A DNA stretch of 62,526 nt from JALHOM01 sp964444225 (lineage in GTDB: Bacteria; Patescibacteriota; Saccharimonadia; Saccharimonadales; 2-12-FULL-41-12): assembly GCA_964444225.1 (NCBI GenBank), contig CAYUFM010000004.1:1-62526 (forward strand), written 5' to 3'. The translations under genes and the position numbers were made by a program. Shown here piece by piece: positions 25,783-34,936 of the stretch; position 1 is the first letter of the stretch; the number at the start of each line of letters is the position of its first letter. Below the pieces are notes generated by a model. The model was not told the origin of the DNA. It worked only from the letters and a program-made list of their open reading frames with translations, and did no database searches.

Positions 25783-26759
25783 TACTGCACACCACCTATT
25801 GGTTTAATATCATCGGTTTGTAGCGCTTGAATTAGTTCTGATTCTATAGTGGCAAGTTTGTTATACTCCTCAACAATTTGATTGTAGCGCTGAGCTTTCT
25901 CCTGACGAGTCTTTATGAGGTTATTGTAACGATTAACCAGGGCATTAAATCCTTCGACTCCTTCGTTATATTCAGCGATTTTTCTTTGATTAATTAATAT
26001 GTCCAGGCGCGCTTTCTGAGAATCGACTTCTGCTCCAAGTTGCTCAATCTGTTTTTCTTCGGCTTGTATCTCGGGCTTTAACGCTGTTAATTCTTCATCG
26101 TAGGCTTTAACTTTATTTTCGATATCTATAAAGGTTTGTTCATACTTCTCTGACAGATCTATGATAGCACTTCTGTTTTTGAAGTATTTAGAATAATACG
26201 CTTCGAGCTCCGGTGATAAATTTCGGACTTCAGAAGCCAGAATAGAATGAAGCTCATTAGGAACAACCGATGCGTCTTTTTTGCGATAGTTTTCTATATT
26301 TTCCTTAATTCTAGGGTTATTTAGTGTAGCAAAAAACTCACCAGTCATCTTATCTACCTTTTTTCGCTCATCACCACTAAGCCGTTCATAAAAAGCATGC
26401 AATACTTCATGCGCGGCAGTCACCTCAATCACCCCCTGAAGTCGAGGGTCGTCGACTTCAAGCAAGAAAATTCCTTTATTGTTAATAAAACATCCTAGAA
26501 CTATCGTTTCTTCCTGGTTCTTACAAGAATTTTTAAATTCCTGCTTTGTTTGAAGCTGGGGATGATTAACATAAAAAACATCTCTAGTTTTATCGGTCAT
26601 TGTTGCTTTATTAGCTAATTCTACAATTTTCGACGGTGGATTATAGTCTCTTAGAGCAACGTAATCCAGGATCTGTCTTGTGTGTGTTACGACATAGATA
26701 CTTAGGCCAAGCAAAACTAATAGCAAGCCAATATTAAAAAACTTAAACGATTTCTTCAT
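25782..26759 (-). CDS. membrane-anchored HExxH protein with coiled-coil tail
   Basis: 325 aa. One N-terminal membrane helix (about residues 8-27) puts the rest outside the cytoplasm. HEVLH at about residue 137 is a zinc-metalloprotease HExxH motif, and NELHSILASEVRNL (about 187) could supply the third ligand. From about residue 205 to 310 the sequence is a long Glu/Lys/Gln coiled coil. I recognise no named family. Its stop overlaps the radA start, so it is in the clpC-to-radA minus-strand series. Whether it is an active protease or a structural envelope protein is not decided by sequence. Confidence 0.8.
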   Translation of the reverse strand: MKKSFKFFNIGLLLVLLGLSIYVVTHTRQILDYVALRDYNPPSKIVELANKATMTDKTRDVFYVNHPQLQTKQEFKNSCKNQEETIVLGCFINNKGIFLLEVDDPRLQGVIEVTAAHEVLHAFYERLSGDERKKVDKMTGEFFATLNNPRIKENIENYRKKDASVVPNELHSILASEVRNLSPELEAYYSKYFKNRSAIIDLSEKYEQTFIDIENKVKAYDEELTALKPEIQAEEKQIEQLGAEVDSQKARLDILINQRKIAEYNEGVEGFNALVNRYNNLIKTRQEKAQRYNQIVEEYNKLATIESELIQALQTDDIKPIGGVQ

Positions 26760-26785
26760 ACTATATTAGTAGTATATCTGACTTT

Positions 26786-29254
26786 TTACTCACGAACTAT
26801 AGAGTAGATCAGTTCGCCATTTTTTGTTGACACACTAACGAAATCGCCTTTGTTGTAGCGCCCATCTAGCAAGCCATTCGAAATTTCGTCTTCTAACGTA
26901 TCCTGCAGAAGTCTTCTCAGGGGTCGCACACCATACTTAGAGTCATAGCCCTTTTCGCAAAGATATTTTTTAGCTACTGGCGAAAGTTTTACACCTATCC
27001 CGCTGTGTACTAGCCTTTTTTCGAGCTGTTTAAGCTGAATTTCTAATATTTCAGCGATCTCTGGTTTAGTTAAGGACCTAAAGACTATGACATTGTCTAT
27101 GCGATTCAGAAGTTCTGGACGCATAGTCTTGTGTAATGATTCTAGGACCGCTGATTTGTTTTGCTCGTGCAGACTGTCGAGATCATCTCGGTCTTGCTTG
27201 GTACGAACTTCAAATCCTAGACGCGCTTCTTTCTGAAGTTTTTCTGCGCCAATATTGCTGGTCATAATTATGATCGTGTTACTGAAGTCGATAACTCGGC
27301 CTTTTCCATCTGTTAAACGCCCATCCTCTAAAATTTGGAGCATAAGGTTAAAAACATCTGGGTGTGCTTTTTCTATCTCATCAAAAAGCACCAAGCTGTA
27401 TGGCTGTCGCCTAATTTTATCTGTTAGCTGACCACCGTCATCATATCCAACGTAACCGGCAGACGTACCGACTAACCTAGAGGCATTGTGACGCTCACCA
27501 AACTCACTCATATCTATCTTTACTAAGTTTTCTTCGCTTCCAAAGAATTCACGAGCAAGCACCCTGGCAAGTTCAGTCTTACCAACACCAGTAGGTCCGA
27601 GGAAAATAAACGAGCCGATCGGTCGTTTGCTATCAGAAATTCCACTTCTGCTTCTACGAACCGCACGAGCTACGGCTTTGATAGCCTCTTTTTGACCAAT
27701 CACATGGCTAGCCAGGGTCTTTTCTAGGTTTAATAGATACTTTGCTTCTGATCTAATAACCTTCGTTACTGGCACACCGGTAATTCTAGCCACGACAGCA
27801 GCTACGTCGTCGCTGGTTAAGGTCAGTCGTTTAATGTCTTTGTGTTTAGTCTGAAGTTCAGAGATTTCACGCGACAGTTTACTGGCCTGTGTTTTGTATT
27901 GAGCGGCTGTTTCGTAATCTTCTGCAGCTGCTGCGTCCTCGATCTTAACTTGCAAAAGTCTTAATTCTTTTTGAGCCTTACGCAGTTCTGGTGGGGTTTT
28001 GCCTTTATCTACCCGCAAATGCGCACTAGCTTCGTCCATGAGGTCGATAGCTTTGTCGGGCATAAATCTGTCATTTATATATCGCTTTGCGAACCTAGCT
28101 GTGTCTTCTAGAACCTCATCGCTTATCGATACATTATGGTAACTTTCATAGTGCTTTTTTAGACCTTTTAATATCTGAACTGTTTCATTCTCTGTAGCTT
28201 CGGGCACAATTACGGGCTGGAACCGTCTTTCAAGCGCAGCGTCTTTTTCTATATATTTTGCATATTCATCAGTTGTGGTAGCGCCAATCATCCGCATTTT
28301 GCCACGGGCTAGAGCCGGTTTTAGCATATTTGCAGCATCAAGCGCTCCTTCAGCCGCACCAGCACCAACAAGCAAGTGTAGCTCATCAACAAATATTATG
28401 GTTTTTTTATCGCTCTCTAACTCGCTCATCACTTTTTTAAGTCGCTCTTCGAATTCTCCACGATATTTTGTACCAGCAATCATTGCGGCTAGGTCCAGCA
28501 TAATTATTCGCTTATCTAGCAGGCTGTCTGGCACATCTTCGGCCACTATTCTAGCGGCCAGTCCTTCGACTATAGCTGTCTTACCAACTCCGGGCTCACC
28601 TATAAGCACAGGGTTGTTTTTGTTTCTCCTACTTAGGATTGTAATGACGCGCCTAATCTGTGCCTCTCGTCCGATTACTGGGTCTAGTTTATTTCGCCTA
28701 GCTTGAGCTGTGAGGTCGGTTCCAAAAAACTCCAGCGCTGTCTTTTTTTGACGTTTGTCTTTTTTTAGCGCCTCATAACCCCCGCCACTCTCATGTTGGC
28801 GACGCAAAAACTGCTCAATCTCAGTAGTTAATACATTTGTATTCACGCTCATTTCACGCAGTAGCTCTACTGCGCGGGAGTTTTTTTGGCTAAGTAGGCT
28901 ATACAGTATGTGCTCTGTACCACAAAAGTCTTGGCCATAATCTTGTGAGATTTCATAGGCCATCTTTAATGTTAATTTTGCAACTTCACTCAGGCCCTTA
29001 GCTTCATAAGGGCTTTGCGGGTTGGGGTCAGTACTAAGCGAAAGTCGCGCTTTAGAAAGAGTTACTCCAACACCATCCAGAATTTTTGCTCCCATTGAAC
29101 TATCTTGGGCTAAAAGCCCCATAAGCAGATGCTCTGTGCCAACATAAGCATTGCCGGTACCGCGTGCAATCGCATCAGCGTTACGCAAGGCGCCCATGGC
29201 ATTGTCGGTTAAATGATTTAAAAATTCTTGAAAATCTGGTGAGCTTGGAATCAT
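26786..29254 (-). CDS. clpC: ATP-dependent Clp protease ATP-binding subunit ClpC
   Basis: AAA+ unfoldase that feeds substrates to ClpP. Two Clp-N repeats (residues about 8-75 and 85-150) are followed by AAA domain 1 with Walker A GEPGVGKT (about 218), a UVR-like middle coiled coil (AAAAEDYETAAQYKTQ, about 430), AAA domain 2 with GPTGVGKT (about 552) and the C-terminal D2-small domain with YGVRPLRR. Length, 822 aa, is usual for ClpC. A strong Shine-Dalgarno sequence (AAGGGAGGG) precedes the ATG. A perfect CIRCE lies 106 bp upstream. CtsR or McsAB genes are not adjacent. Confidence 0.97.
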   Translation of the reverse strand: MIPSSPDFQEFLNHLTDNAMGALRNADAIARGTGNAYVGTEHLLMGLLAQDSSMGAKILDGVGVTLSKARLSLSTDPNPQSPYEAKGLSEVAKLTLKMAYEISQDYGQDFCGTEHILYSLLSQKNSRAVELLREMSVNTNVLTTEIEQFLRRQHESGGGYEALKKDKRQKKTALEFFGTDLTAQARRNKLDPVIGREAQIRRVITILSRRNKNNPVLIGEPGVGKTAIVEGLAARIVAEDVPDSLLDKRIIMLDLAAMIAGTKYRGEFEERLKKVMSELESDKKTIIFVDELHLLVGAGAAEGALDAANMLKPALARGKMRMIGATTTDEYAKYIEKDAALERRFQPVIVPEATENETVQILKGLKKHYESYHNVSISDEVLEDTARFAKRYINDRFMPDKAIDLMDEASAHLRVDKGKTPPELRKAQKELRLLQVKIEDAAAAEDYETAAQYKTQASKLSREISELQTKHKDIKRLTLTSDDVAAVVARITGVPVTKVIRSEAKYLLNLEKTLASHVIGQKEAIKAVARAVRRSRSGISDSKRPIGSFIFLGPTGVGKTELARVLAREFFGSEENLVKIDMSEFGERHNASRLVGTSAGYVGYDDGGQLTDKIRRQPYSLVLFDEIEKAHPDVFNLMLQILEDGRLTDGKGRVIDFSNTIIIMTSNIGAEKLQKEARLGFEVRTKQDRDDLDSLHEQNKSAVLESLHKTMRPELLNRIDNVIVFRSLTKPEIAEILEIQLKQLEKRLVHSGIGVKLSPVAKKYLCEKGYDSKYGVRPLRRLLQDTLEDEISNGLLDGRYNKGDFVSVSTKNGELIYSIVRE

Positions 29255-29359
29255 ACGAGAATCCCTCCCTTAATAATAGTTTCGGGCTTAAATTATTACG
29301 AAAGTGATTCAACCCACTTTCTAGCATCGATAATAGATACTACTCCCAGAATATCAAGA

Positions 29360-29386
29360 TTAGCACTCTCGTGTCAAGAGTGCTAA
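29360..29386. promoter_or_regulatory. CIRCE element (HrcA operator) of clpC
   Basis: A perfect TTAGCACTC-N9-GAGTGCTAA. On the minus strand the spacer contains TTGACA, a perfect -35 box, with TATTCT 18 bp further as a modest -10, so HrcA would cover the clpC promoter. The geometry is the same as at clpP. It lies between clpC and the HExxH gene at 29426-30277. Confidence 0.95.
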
Positions 29387-29425
29387 AATGAGCCGTTATT
29401 GGTAGTTATTGGTTTTGGATAATTT

Positions 29426-30277
29426 TTATGTTTCGGGGTAAAGTTTTGCTAATAAATCATCCCTAAAACCTATACTGCAGAGTCCTCCAACACTTCTAGC
29501 TACCTCATATTCAGACTCATCAGCATCTCTTTCGATAAGCGTATCGTATCGATAAAACTTTTTCGATGCCCTATTAGCAGAACCTATGCCATATCCCACA
29601 ATAACAGCAGATAACAGCATGCTTTTGACGAGAGGGAAATCATCAATTGCTAACTCCAATATTGGAGAAGAGGCAAGAGCAATAAAACCGACTCCTGCAG
29701 TACTCAAGCCAGAAGCAAGGTTTCTGCGCGCTTTTTGCCGTTTTTGCATATTAATTTCTTGTGATGCATGTTGCTGGTAATGCCGTAGTTCATGACCGAC
29801 TACATCAAGAATTGTATTTGCACAAGATCGTCTAGTAATAGACATATACGAATCATCCATGAAGCGTAAACTGGCTCTTTGTGCATCATGGTCTAAATAA
29901 GGATCTAAATAATACTCAATTACCCTTGGCACATTAATAGTGATAAATGGAGAGTTCTGATTTAGCGAAGGATCACCTGACGTAAGCGAATGAAATATCG
30001 GACTCCGTGCCTCATGATGAAATGTGCCCCAATGATATGTGTGCGCAGGATATAGTTCCTCATCCTTATATACAGTAGGATGAAATTCATCAAACATTTG
30101 TTTATTACAGAAAAAAATAGGAATTGGAGGCATATCATCAGTCACACCTACAGTTCTGGCAGCATCTCTTATGGTCTTTTCACCTAAAGAAAAATCTGTA
30201 AGCAAATCACCAAGGCTAGCGTCAACAATTACCCAAGGATAAAACTCTGCTTTTTGCTCTGGAGATGGATTTGCCAT
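29426..30277 (-). CDS. putative membrane metallopeptidase (HExxH...ERDAD)
   Basis: 283 aa. The sequence VVGHELRHYQQH (about residue 162) contains HExxH, and IERDADESEYEVA (about 252) looks like the third-ligand helix of M48/M56-like zinc peptidases. Two hydrophobic segments lie between them (about 190-207 and 213-232). There is no signal peptide. It is a lineage-type membrane peptidase rather than a clear member of a named family. It starts 18 bp downstream of nusA. Its location next to clpC could reflect a shared role in envelope or protein stress, but CIRCE controls clpC, not this gene. Confidence 0.75.
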   Translation of the reverse strand: MANPSPEQKAEFYPWVIVDASLGDLLTDFSLGEKTIRDAARTVGVTDDMPPIPIFFCNKQMFDEFHPTVYKDEELYPAHTYHWGTFHHEARSPIFHSLTSGDPSLNQNSPFITINVPRVIEYYLDPYLDHDAQRASLRFMDDSYMSITRRSCANTILDVVGHELRHYQQHASQEINMQKRQKARRNLASGLSTAGVGFIALASSPILELAIDDFPLVKSMLLSAVIVGYGIGSANRASKKFYRYDTLIERDADESEYEVARSVGGLCSIGFRDDLLAKLYPET

Positions 30278-30295
30278 TGCAATTCTACTTAAGTT

Positions 30296-31462
30296 TTATT
30301 CGCCGTGTTCTTCGATTGCCTCTAGTAGAGAGCTCTCTAGTTGCTCTTTCTTCTTCAACTTTTGACCACCAAGAGGCTTAGCAATCTTAACTTCAGCGGA
30401 TTCTGGCACTTCAACTTCAGGAGTTGTGTCGGACACTATGTCTATCTCAAAGCCGGTAAGTTTGCTAGCCAAACGTACGTTCTGACCACTCTTACCTATA
30501 GCAATACTCAGCTGGTCTTCTGGCACGTTAACAATCGCTTTTTTAGTTTTTTCGTCTAAATGTACTTTTGTAACTTTAGTTGGACTTAGGGCATTTGTCA
30601 GGAATTTCACAGGGTCATCGTCCCATACGATTATGTCGATCTTTTCTTGCTCGCCTACTTCGCTCATCACGGCGTTAACACGAGTCCCATGACCACCAAC
30701 AAAAGTACCTACAGGGTCAACACCTGGCACAGTACTAGTTACGGCTATTTTGCTCCTAACACCAGCTTCACGGGCGATAGCCTTAATAGCGACAGAGCCA
30801 CTTTCCATCTCAGGAACTTCTCCACGGAAAAGCCATTCCATAAAATCTGCTGACCCACGTGAGACAACCAGTTGTGGGCCACGAAAACCACGCTCTACGT
30901 CTTTTAAAAACACTTTTAGACGCTGGCCTGGGTGGTAGTGCTCATTCTGAATTTGCTCACTCATAGGCATAATGGCCTGAGCCTTACCTAGGTCGAACCG
31001 TACCATACGGCCTTCCACTCGCGAGACTACACCGTTAACCACGGTGCCAATTTTGTCCTGGAACTCATTCATAATAATTTCGCGCTCCGCTTCACGTAGC
31101 CTTTGCAAGATAACTTGCTTAGCAGTCTGAGCAGCCACACGGCCAAAGCTATCAGCTTTTTGATGAAATTCTAGGATATCGCCAATTACAGCGTCTTTTT
31201 TAACCTTTTTGGCATCTTCTAGATTGATCTCAAACCTTTCGTCACCAACTTTCTCGACAACTTCTCTGCCAACATATACATCTAGATCACCATTTTTCAT
31301 ATTGATCTCTACGCGTACTTCTTGTTCGCGGTCACCAAAGTCACGCCGATATGCAGCGGCCAATGCTTGCTCTACCACCTCTTTAACAGATTCTTCTGGT
31401 AAGTTTTTCTCGTTAGCGATTGCTACAATTACCGAGTTGAGTTGTTTAATATCTAATTCCAT
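30296..31462 (-). CDS. nusA: transcription termination/antitermination protein NusA
   Basis: RNA polymerase-associated factor controlling pausing, termination and antitermination. The N-terminal RNAP-binding domain covers about residues 1-125, the S1 domain about 130-200 (GTVVNGVVSRVEGRMVRFDLG), and KH domains about 200-345 with GTFVGGHGTRVNAV and IAIGKSGQNVRLA. Length, 388 aa, matches NusA proteins without the C-terminal acidic repeats. The ATG is preceded by CGAAAGGAATAAA, a usable Shine-Dalgarno sequence. A terminator-like hairpin lies 43 bp upstream in its own leader. Confidence 0.96.
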   Translation of the reverse strand: MELDIKQLNSVIVAIANEKNLPEESVKEVVEQALAAAYRRDFGDREQEVRVEINMKNGDLDVYVGREVVEKVGDERFEINLEDAKKVKKDAVIGDILEFHQKADSFGRVAAQTAKQVILQRLREAEREIIMNEFQDKIGTVVNGVVSRVEGRMVRFDLGKAQAIMPMSEQIQNEHYHPGQRLKVFLKDVERGFRGPQLVVSRGSADFMEWLFRGEVPEMESGSVAIKAIAREAGVRSKIAVTSTVPGVDPVGTFVGGHGTRVNAVMSEVGEQEKIDIIVWDDDPVKFLTNALSPTKVTKVHLDEKTKKAIVNVPEDQLSIAIGKSGQNVRLASKLTGFEIDIVSDTTPEVEVPESAEVKIAKPLGGQKLKKKEQLESSLLEAIEEHGE

Positions 31463-31504
31463 TTTATTCCTTTCGGTTTTAAGTTAAAACATGCCCCATT
31501 CATG

Positions 31505-31529
31505 AAAAAAGTCGACCAATTCGGCCGAC
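31505..31529 (-). terminator. intrinsic terminator in the nusA leader
   Basis: On the minus strand GTCGGCC-GAATT-GGTCGAC forms a 7-bp stem (one G-U pair) directly followed by six T residues (31505-31510). No minus-strand gene ends upstream of it (the neighbour on the right is on the + strand), so it can act only on the nusA transcript, as an attenuator. Confidence 0.6.
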
Positions 31530-31538
31530 ATCCATCTA

Positions 31539-31567
31539 ATAGTACCAAAATTATAACCTAAAGTAAA
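31539..31567 (-). promoter_or_regulatory. putative nusA promoter
   Basis: The -35 box TTTACT (31562-31567) and -10 box TACTAT (31539-31544) have a 17-bp spacer. Initiation would be at about 31532, only a few bases before the terminator hairpin. A TATAAT lies within the spacer as an alternative -10. Confidence 0.4.
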
Positions 31568-31627
31568 GTTTAGGGATTATCTTGCTTTTGCTTAGATGAA
31601 TATTTAGTGATTAAATCTACGTTAGTT

Positions 31628-32356
31628 ATGAGTAAATTCGAGCGCGGTAAAATCCCTGGGAGTTCGGTACCAAATACTGGATCGTACGCAAGGTGGCAGT
31701 TTTTTACAATGCTTCTAGGCTATCGATTACCTATGAAAAAATTGGTAATTGAAGGTCAAGAAAATATACCAAAAGACGAGCCTCTTTTGATTTTGCCTAA
31801 TCATCGAGGGCATGGCGACATTGCCGTTACTAACCATGCTATTCATCCGCTTAAGGCTCGGTACATGGCTAAGGGTAAGGTCTTTGGATACCCTTTTATC
31901 GGCAGAAAAATGGAGACAGACTGGAACACTATCCGTATCAATGAAGGCATGCCTTCTGAGGATATACTTTTAGCATGCCTGGAGACTTTTGAGCATGAAA
32001 AAAACCCAAACCTGGTGATGTTCGGAGAAGCTACCAGGGTAGAAGAAAACATCACAAGAGTTAGGGGTTTACCGGCATTTGCCGGCAGAGTTGCTTGCTT
32101 CTCAGGAGTTCGAGTTCTGCCAATAGGAATCTGGGGAACCCACGTGCACCGTAACCTACCAGGCATGAGCGATACTTATGTACATGTTGGCGAACCGTTA
32201 GGGCCTTACGTATTTGAAGCTGGCTATGATACTGCAGATCGAACAATCGACAAAATAGGTCAACCGGACCGCCAACTTCTGCGAACTGCTCAAGCCGAAA
32301 TCACATCAGGCATACAAGATAGCTTAGACAAAGCGATCTTGCTTTCCCAAAAATAG
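31628..32356 (+). CDS. 1-acyl-glycerol-3-phosphate acyltransferase-like (PlsC family)
   Basis: 242 aa from ATG 31628; the frame is open to a GTG at 31607, but the ATG is preferred. The acyltransferase motif NHRGHGD (HX4D) is at about residue 62, and FGEATRVEEN corresponds to the EGTR-type block III. A further conserved PIGIWGTH (block IV) is present. It would acylate lysophospholipids, probably using host-derived or salvaged acyl groups, since no fatty-acid synthesis genes are in view. It is divergent from nusA and 25 bp upstream of the M1 aminopeptidase. Confidence 0.85.
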   Translation: MSKFERGKIPGSSVPNTGSYARWQFFTMLLGYRLPMKKLVIEGQENIPKDEPLLILPNHRGHGDIAVTNHAIHPLKARYMAKGKVFGYPFIGRKMETDWNTIRINEGMPSEDILLACLETFEHEKNPNLVMFGEATRVEENITRVRGLPAFAGRVACFSGVRVLPIGIWGTHVHRNLPGMSDTYVHVGEPLGPYVFEAGYDTADRTIDKIGQPDRQLLRTAQAEITSGIQDSLDKAILLSQK

Positions 32357-32380
32357 ATTTATCGTCTAGAATAGAAACAA

Positions 32381-34936
32381 ATGGGAAAATTAGTAAAGCG
32401 ACTTTATGGTCAATTTGTGCCAGAAAATTATGATCTGAACATAGAAATTGATTCAGATAAAATGACTTTTTCTGGCAAAGTTATTATTAAAGGCAAAAAA
32501 TCTGGCCGTCCAAGCAAACGAATTACCCTACATCAAAAAGACTTAAAAATTACTAACGCTAAAATCACCCATCACAGCAAAGAAAAAAAAGAACTTAACC
32601 TCGACCGGATCAACTGCCACAAGGCCTACGACGAAGTTCGCCTTCACAGTCCAGATATGATCTATCCTGGGAGTTATGAGTTATATCTAGAATTTAATGG
32701 AAAAATCACCCCCGAAATGCATGGCCTATACCCCTGCTTTTTTGAACATAAGGTCAAAAAGCAAAAAATTTTTGCTACACAATTTGAGTCACACCACGCT
32801 CGTGAAGTCTTCCCTTGCATAGACGAACCGGAAGCCAAAGCAACCTTCGACCTGACACTCACAACAGAAGTTGGCGTAGATGTCTTGGCTAACACTGAGG
32901 TAAAATCGCAGAAAACTGACTCTAATAAACTAATTACAAAGTTTGAAACAACCCCAATAATGAGCTCTTACCTACTAGCACTTGCCTTTGGCCAAATCCA
33001 CTGCGTAGAGGGCAAGACCAAGTCAGGTATAGCCGTGCGCTCATGGGCTAGTGTTGCTCAGGACAAAAAAACCCTAAAATATGCCAATGCCGAGGCCATC
33101 GACGTACTAGATTTCTTTGAAGAATACTTTGGTGTCGCCTTCCCACTCAAAAAACTTGATCAAATCGCCTTACCAGATTTTGAAAGTGGCGCCATGGAAA
33201 ACTGGGGATTAATAACCTACCGAGAAATCGCTCTACTGACAGACCCAGATAACCGATCCGTACCTACAGAACAATATGTTTCTATGGTTATCGCACACGA
33301 GGTTTCTCACCAGTGGTTTGGCAACTTAGTAACCATGAAATGGTGGGATGATTTGTGGCTAAACGAAAGTTTTGCCAGTCTGATGGAACACCTGGTTCTT
33401 GACAAGCTCCACCCAAGCTGGCACCAGTGGGAGCAATACGCCTCGGCAGATATAATTGCTTGCTCTAACAGAGATATATACAGCGATGTCCAAGCCGTCG
33501 GTGTTGATGTAAGACACCCAGATGAAATAGGGTCGTTGTTTGACCCAGCAATAGTTTATGCCAAGGGTGGACGGTTATTAAAAATGATGCGCGAATACAT
33601 CGGCGACGAAGCCTTCCGGAAGGGACTCAAAAGTTATTTTCAAAAGCATGCCTTTAAAAATACGGTTCGTGAAGATCTATGGACAGAAATGTCAGCTGCC
33701 AGCGGAGAAGATATCAATGCGCTGATGACACCATGGCTAGAACAATCTGGCATGCCAGTTGTAAAAATTACTTCTGAGGGCAACCAGAGATCCCTTACCC
33801 AATCTAGGTTCTTACTCGACAAGGACGACGACCCTAGCATCTGGCCGATTCCCTTGCTTGGCGAAGAGACATCAGTGAAAGTCTTAAACAAAAAATCAGT
33901 CTCTCTAGACTCAGAGTCGGTCCCTTTCCTTAACCCTTACGGAAGTGGCCACTACATAGTTCACTACGCAGACGATAAAGATCTGACGACAATAATCTCT
34001 AAAGTAAAAAAAGATCAATCACTATCAGAAAGCCGAATCAACATATTGAATGATTTAATATTGCTGGCTCGCCGTGGTGACGATAGCATTGTAGATGCTC
34101 TGAAGTTAGTTCAAGAACTAGAAGAAGAACCACGTGATGCTGTTTGGTCAATTATGGCTCGAGTTTTGGGGCTAAGCGCAAACCTTGGTGAAGATAACGT
34201 TGCTGTAGAAGAAGGGTTAAAAAAACTTCGGTACAACCTCGGCCACAAAAATTATCAAAAGTTAGGCTGGGATGATGCAGAAGACGAAGATCCTAACACC
34301 AAGATGCTTCGAGCAACGGCAATTAGTTTAATGCTCGGTTCAGAAGACGCATCGGTTATTAAAAAAGCCAAAGATATCTTTTCAAGCTCTAAAAAAATTG
34401 AAGATATTGAGTCCGACAGGCGCGGAATAGTCTTTAGTGCAGTAGTAAAATTTGCAGATGACGAGAAAGTTATAGATGAACTAATAAAAAAATATAAAAG
34501 CACAGTTGACCCCGACCTTCAAAACTCTATTTGCGGCGGGCTATGTGCTACAAAATCAGAAAAAGTAGCGAAACTATTAATAGCCGAGGGTCTGGGAAAA
34601 GATGGTTTTGTACGACAACAAGATATTTTCCGCTGGTACGCATATTTAATGCGCAACAAACACACGCGGGATCTGGCATGGGACTGGCTAATAAATTCTT
34701 GGTCGCGGCTAGAAAAAATGTATGGTGGCGGGAAATCTATGGATCATTTTGTGGTTTATTCATCTGCACCAATGCAAACAAAAAGTTGGCAAAAGAAATT
34801 TGACGACTTCTTTGATCCCAAGATCAACGACATTTCCCTCTCTCGCAACATAAAAGTAGCCAAATCAGAAATTCAAGCTCGAATAGACTGGCGCACCCGT
34901 GAACTAAAACCACTTGAAACGTACTTTAAGAAGTGA
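32381..34936 (+). CDS. M1 family aminopeptidase
   Basis: 851-aa zinc aminopeptidase. GAMENWG (about residue 272), which recognises the peptide N-terminus, and HEVSHQWFGNLV...NESF (HExxH-X18-E, about 307-330) are intact. An N-terminal beta domain and a C-terminal helical ERAP1-like domain complete the usual layout. There is no signal peptide, so it is likely cytosolic and releases amino acids from imported peptides, which fits a cell without amino-acid biosynthesis. A TAGAAT box lies 8 nt before the ATG and no Shine-Dalgarno sequence is seen. Its 3' end overlaps the MFS gene on the other strand by 11 bp. Confidence 0.96.
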   Translation: MGKLVKRLYGQFVPENYDLNIEIDSDKMTFSGKVIIKGKKSGRPSKRITLHQKDLKITNAKITHHSKEKKELNLDRINCHKAYDEVRLHSPDMIYPGSYELYLEFNGKITPEMHGLYPCFFEHKVKKQKIFATQFESHHAREVFPCIDEPEAKATFDLTLTTEVGVDVLANTEVKSQKTDSNKLITKFETTPIMSSYLLALAFGQIHCVEGKTKSGIAVRSWASVAQDKKTLKYANAEAIDVLDFFEEYFGVAFPLKKLDQIALPDFESGAMENWGLITYREIALLTDPDNRSVPTEQYVSMVIAHEVSHQWFGNLVTMKWWDDLWLNESFASLMEHLVLDKLHPSWHQWEQYASADIIACSNRDIYSDVQAVGVDVRHPDEIGSLFDPAIVYAKGGRLLKMMREYIGDEAFRKGLKSYFQKHAFKNTVREDLWTEMSAASGEDINALMTPWLEQSGMPVVKITSEGNQRSLTQSRFLLDKDDDPSIWPIPLLGEETSVKVLNKKSVSLDSESVPFLNPYGSGHYIVHYADDKDLTTIISKVKKDQSLSESRINILNDLILLARRGDDSIVDALKLVQELEEEPRDAVWSIMARVLGLSANLGEDNVAVEEGLKKLRYNLGHKNYQKLGWDDAEDEDPNTKMLRATAISLMLGSEDASVIKKAKDIFSSSKKIEDIESDRRGIVFSAVVKFADDEKVIDELIKKYKSTVDPDLQNSICGGLCATKSEKVAKLLIAEGLGKDGFVRQQDIFRWYAYLMRNKHTRDLAWDWLINSWSRLEKMYGGGKSMDHFVVYSSAPMQTKSWQKKFDDFFDPKINDISLSRNIKVAKSEIQARIDWRTRELKPLETYFKK

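Noticed and set aside
25782..30277. Toxin or defence system from the HExxH proteins beside clpC
   Set aside because: No antitoxin, nuclease or defence neighbour is present; membrane peptidases are a simpler reading.
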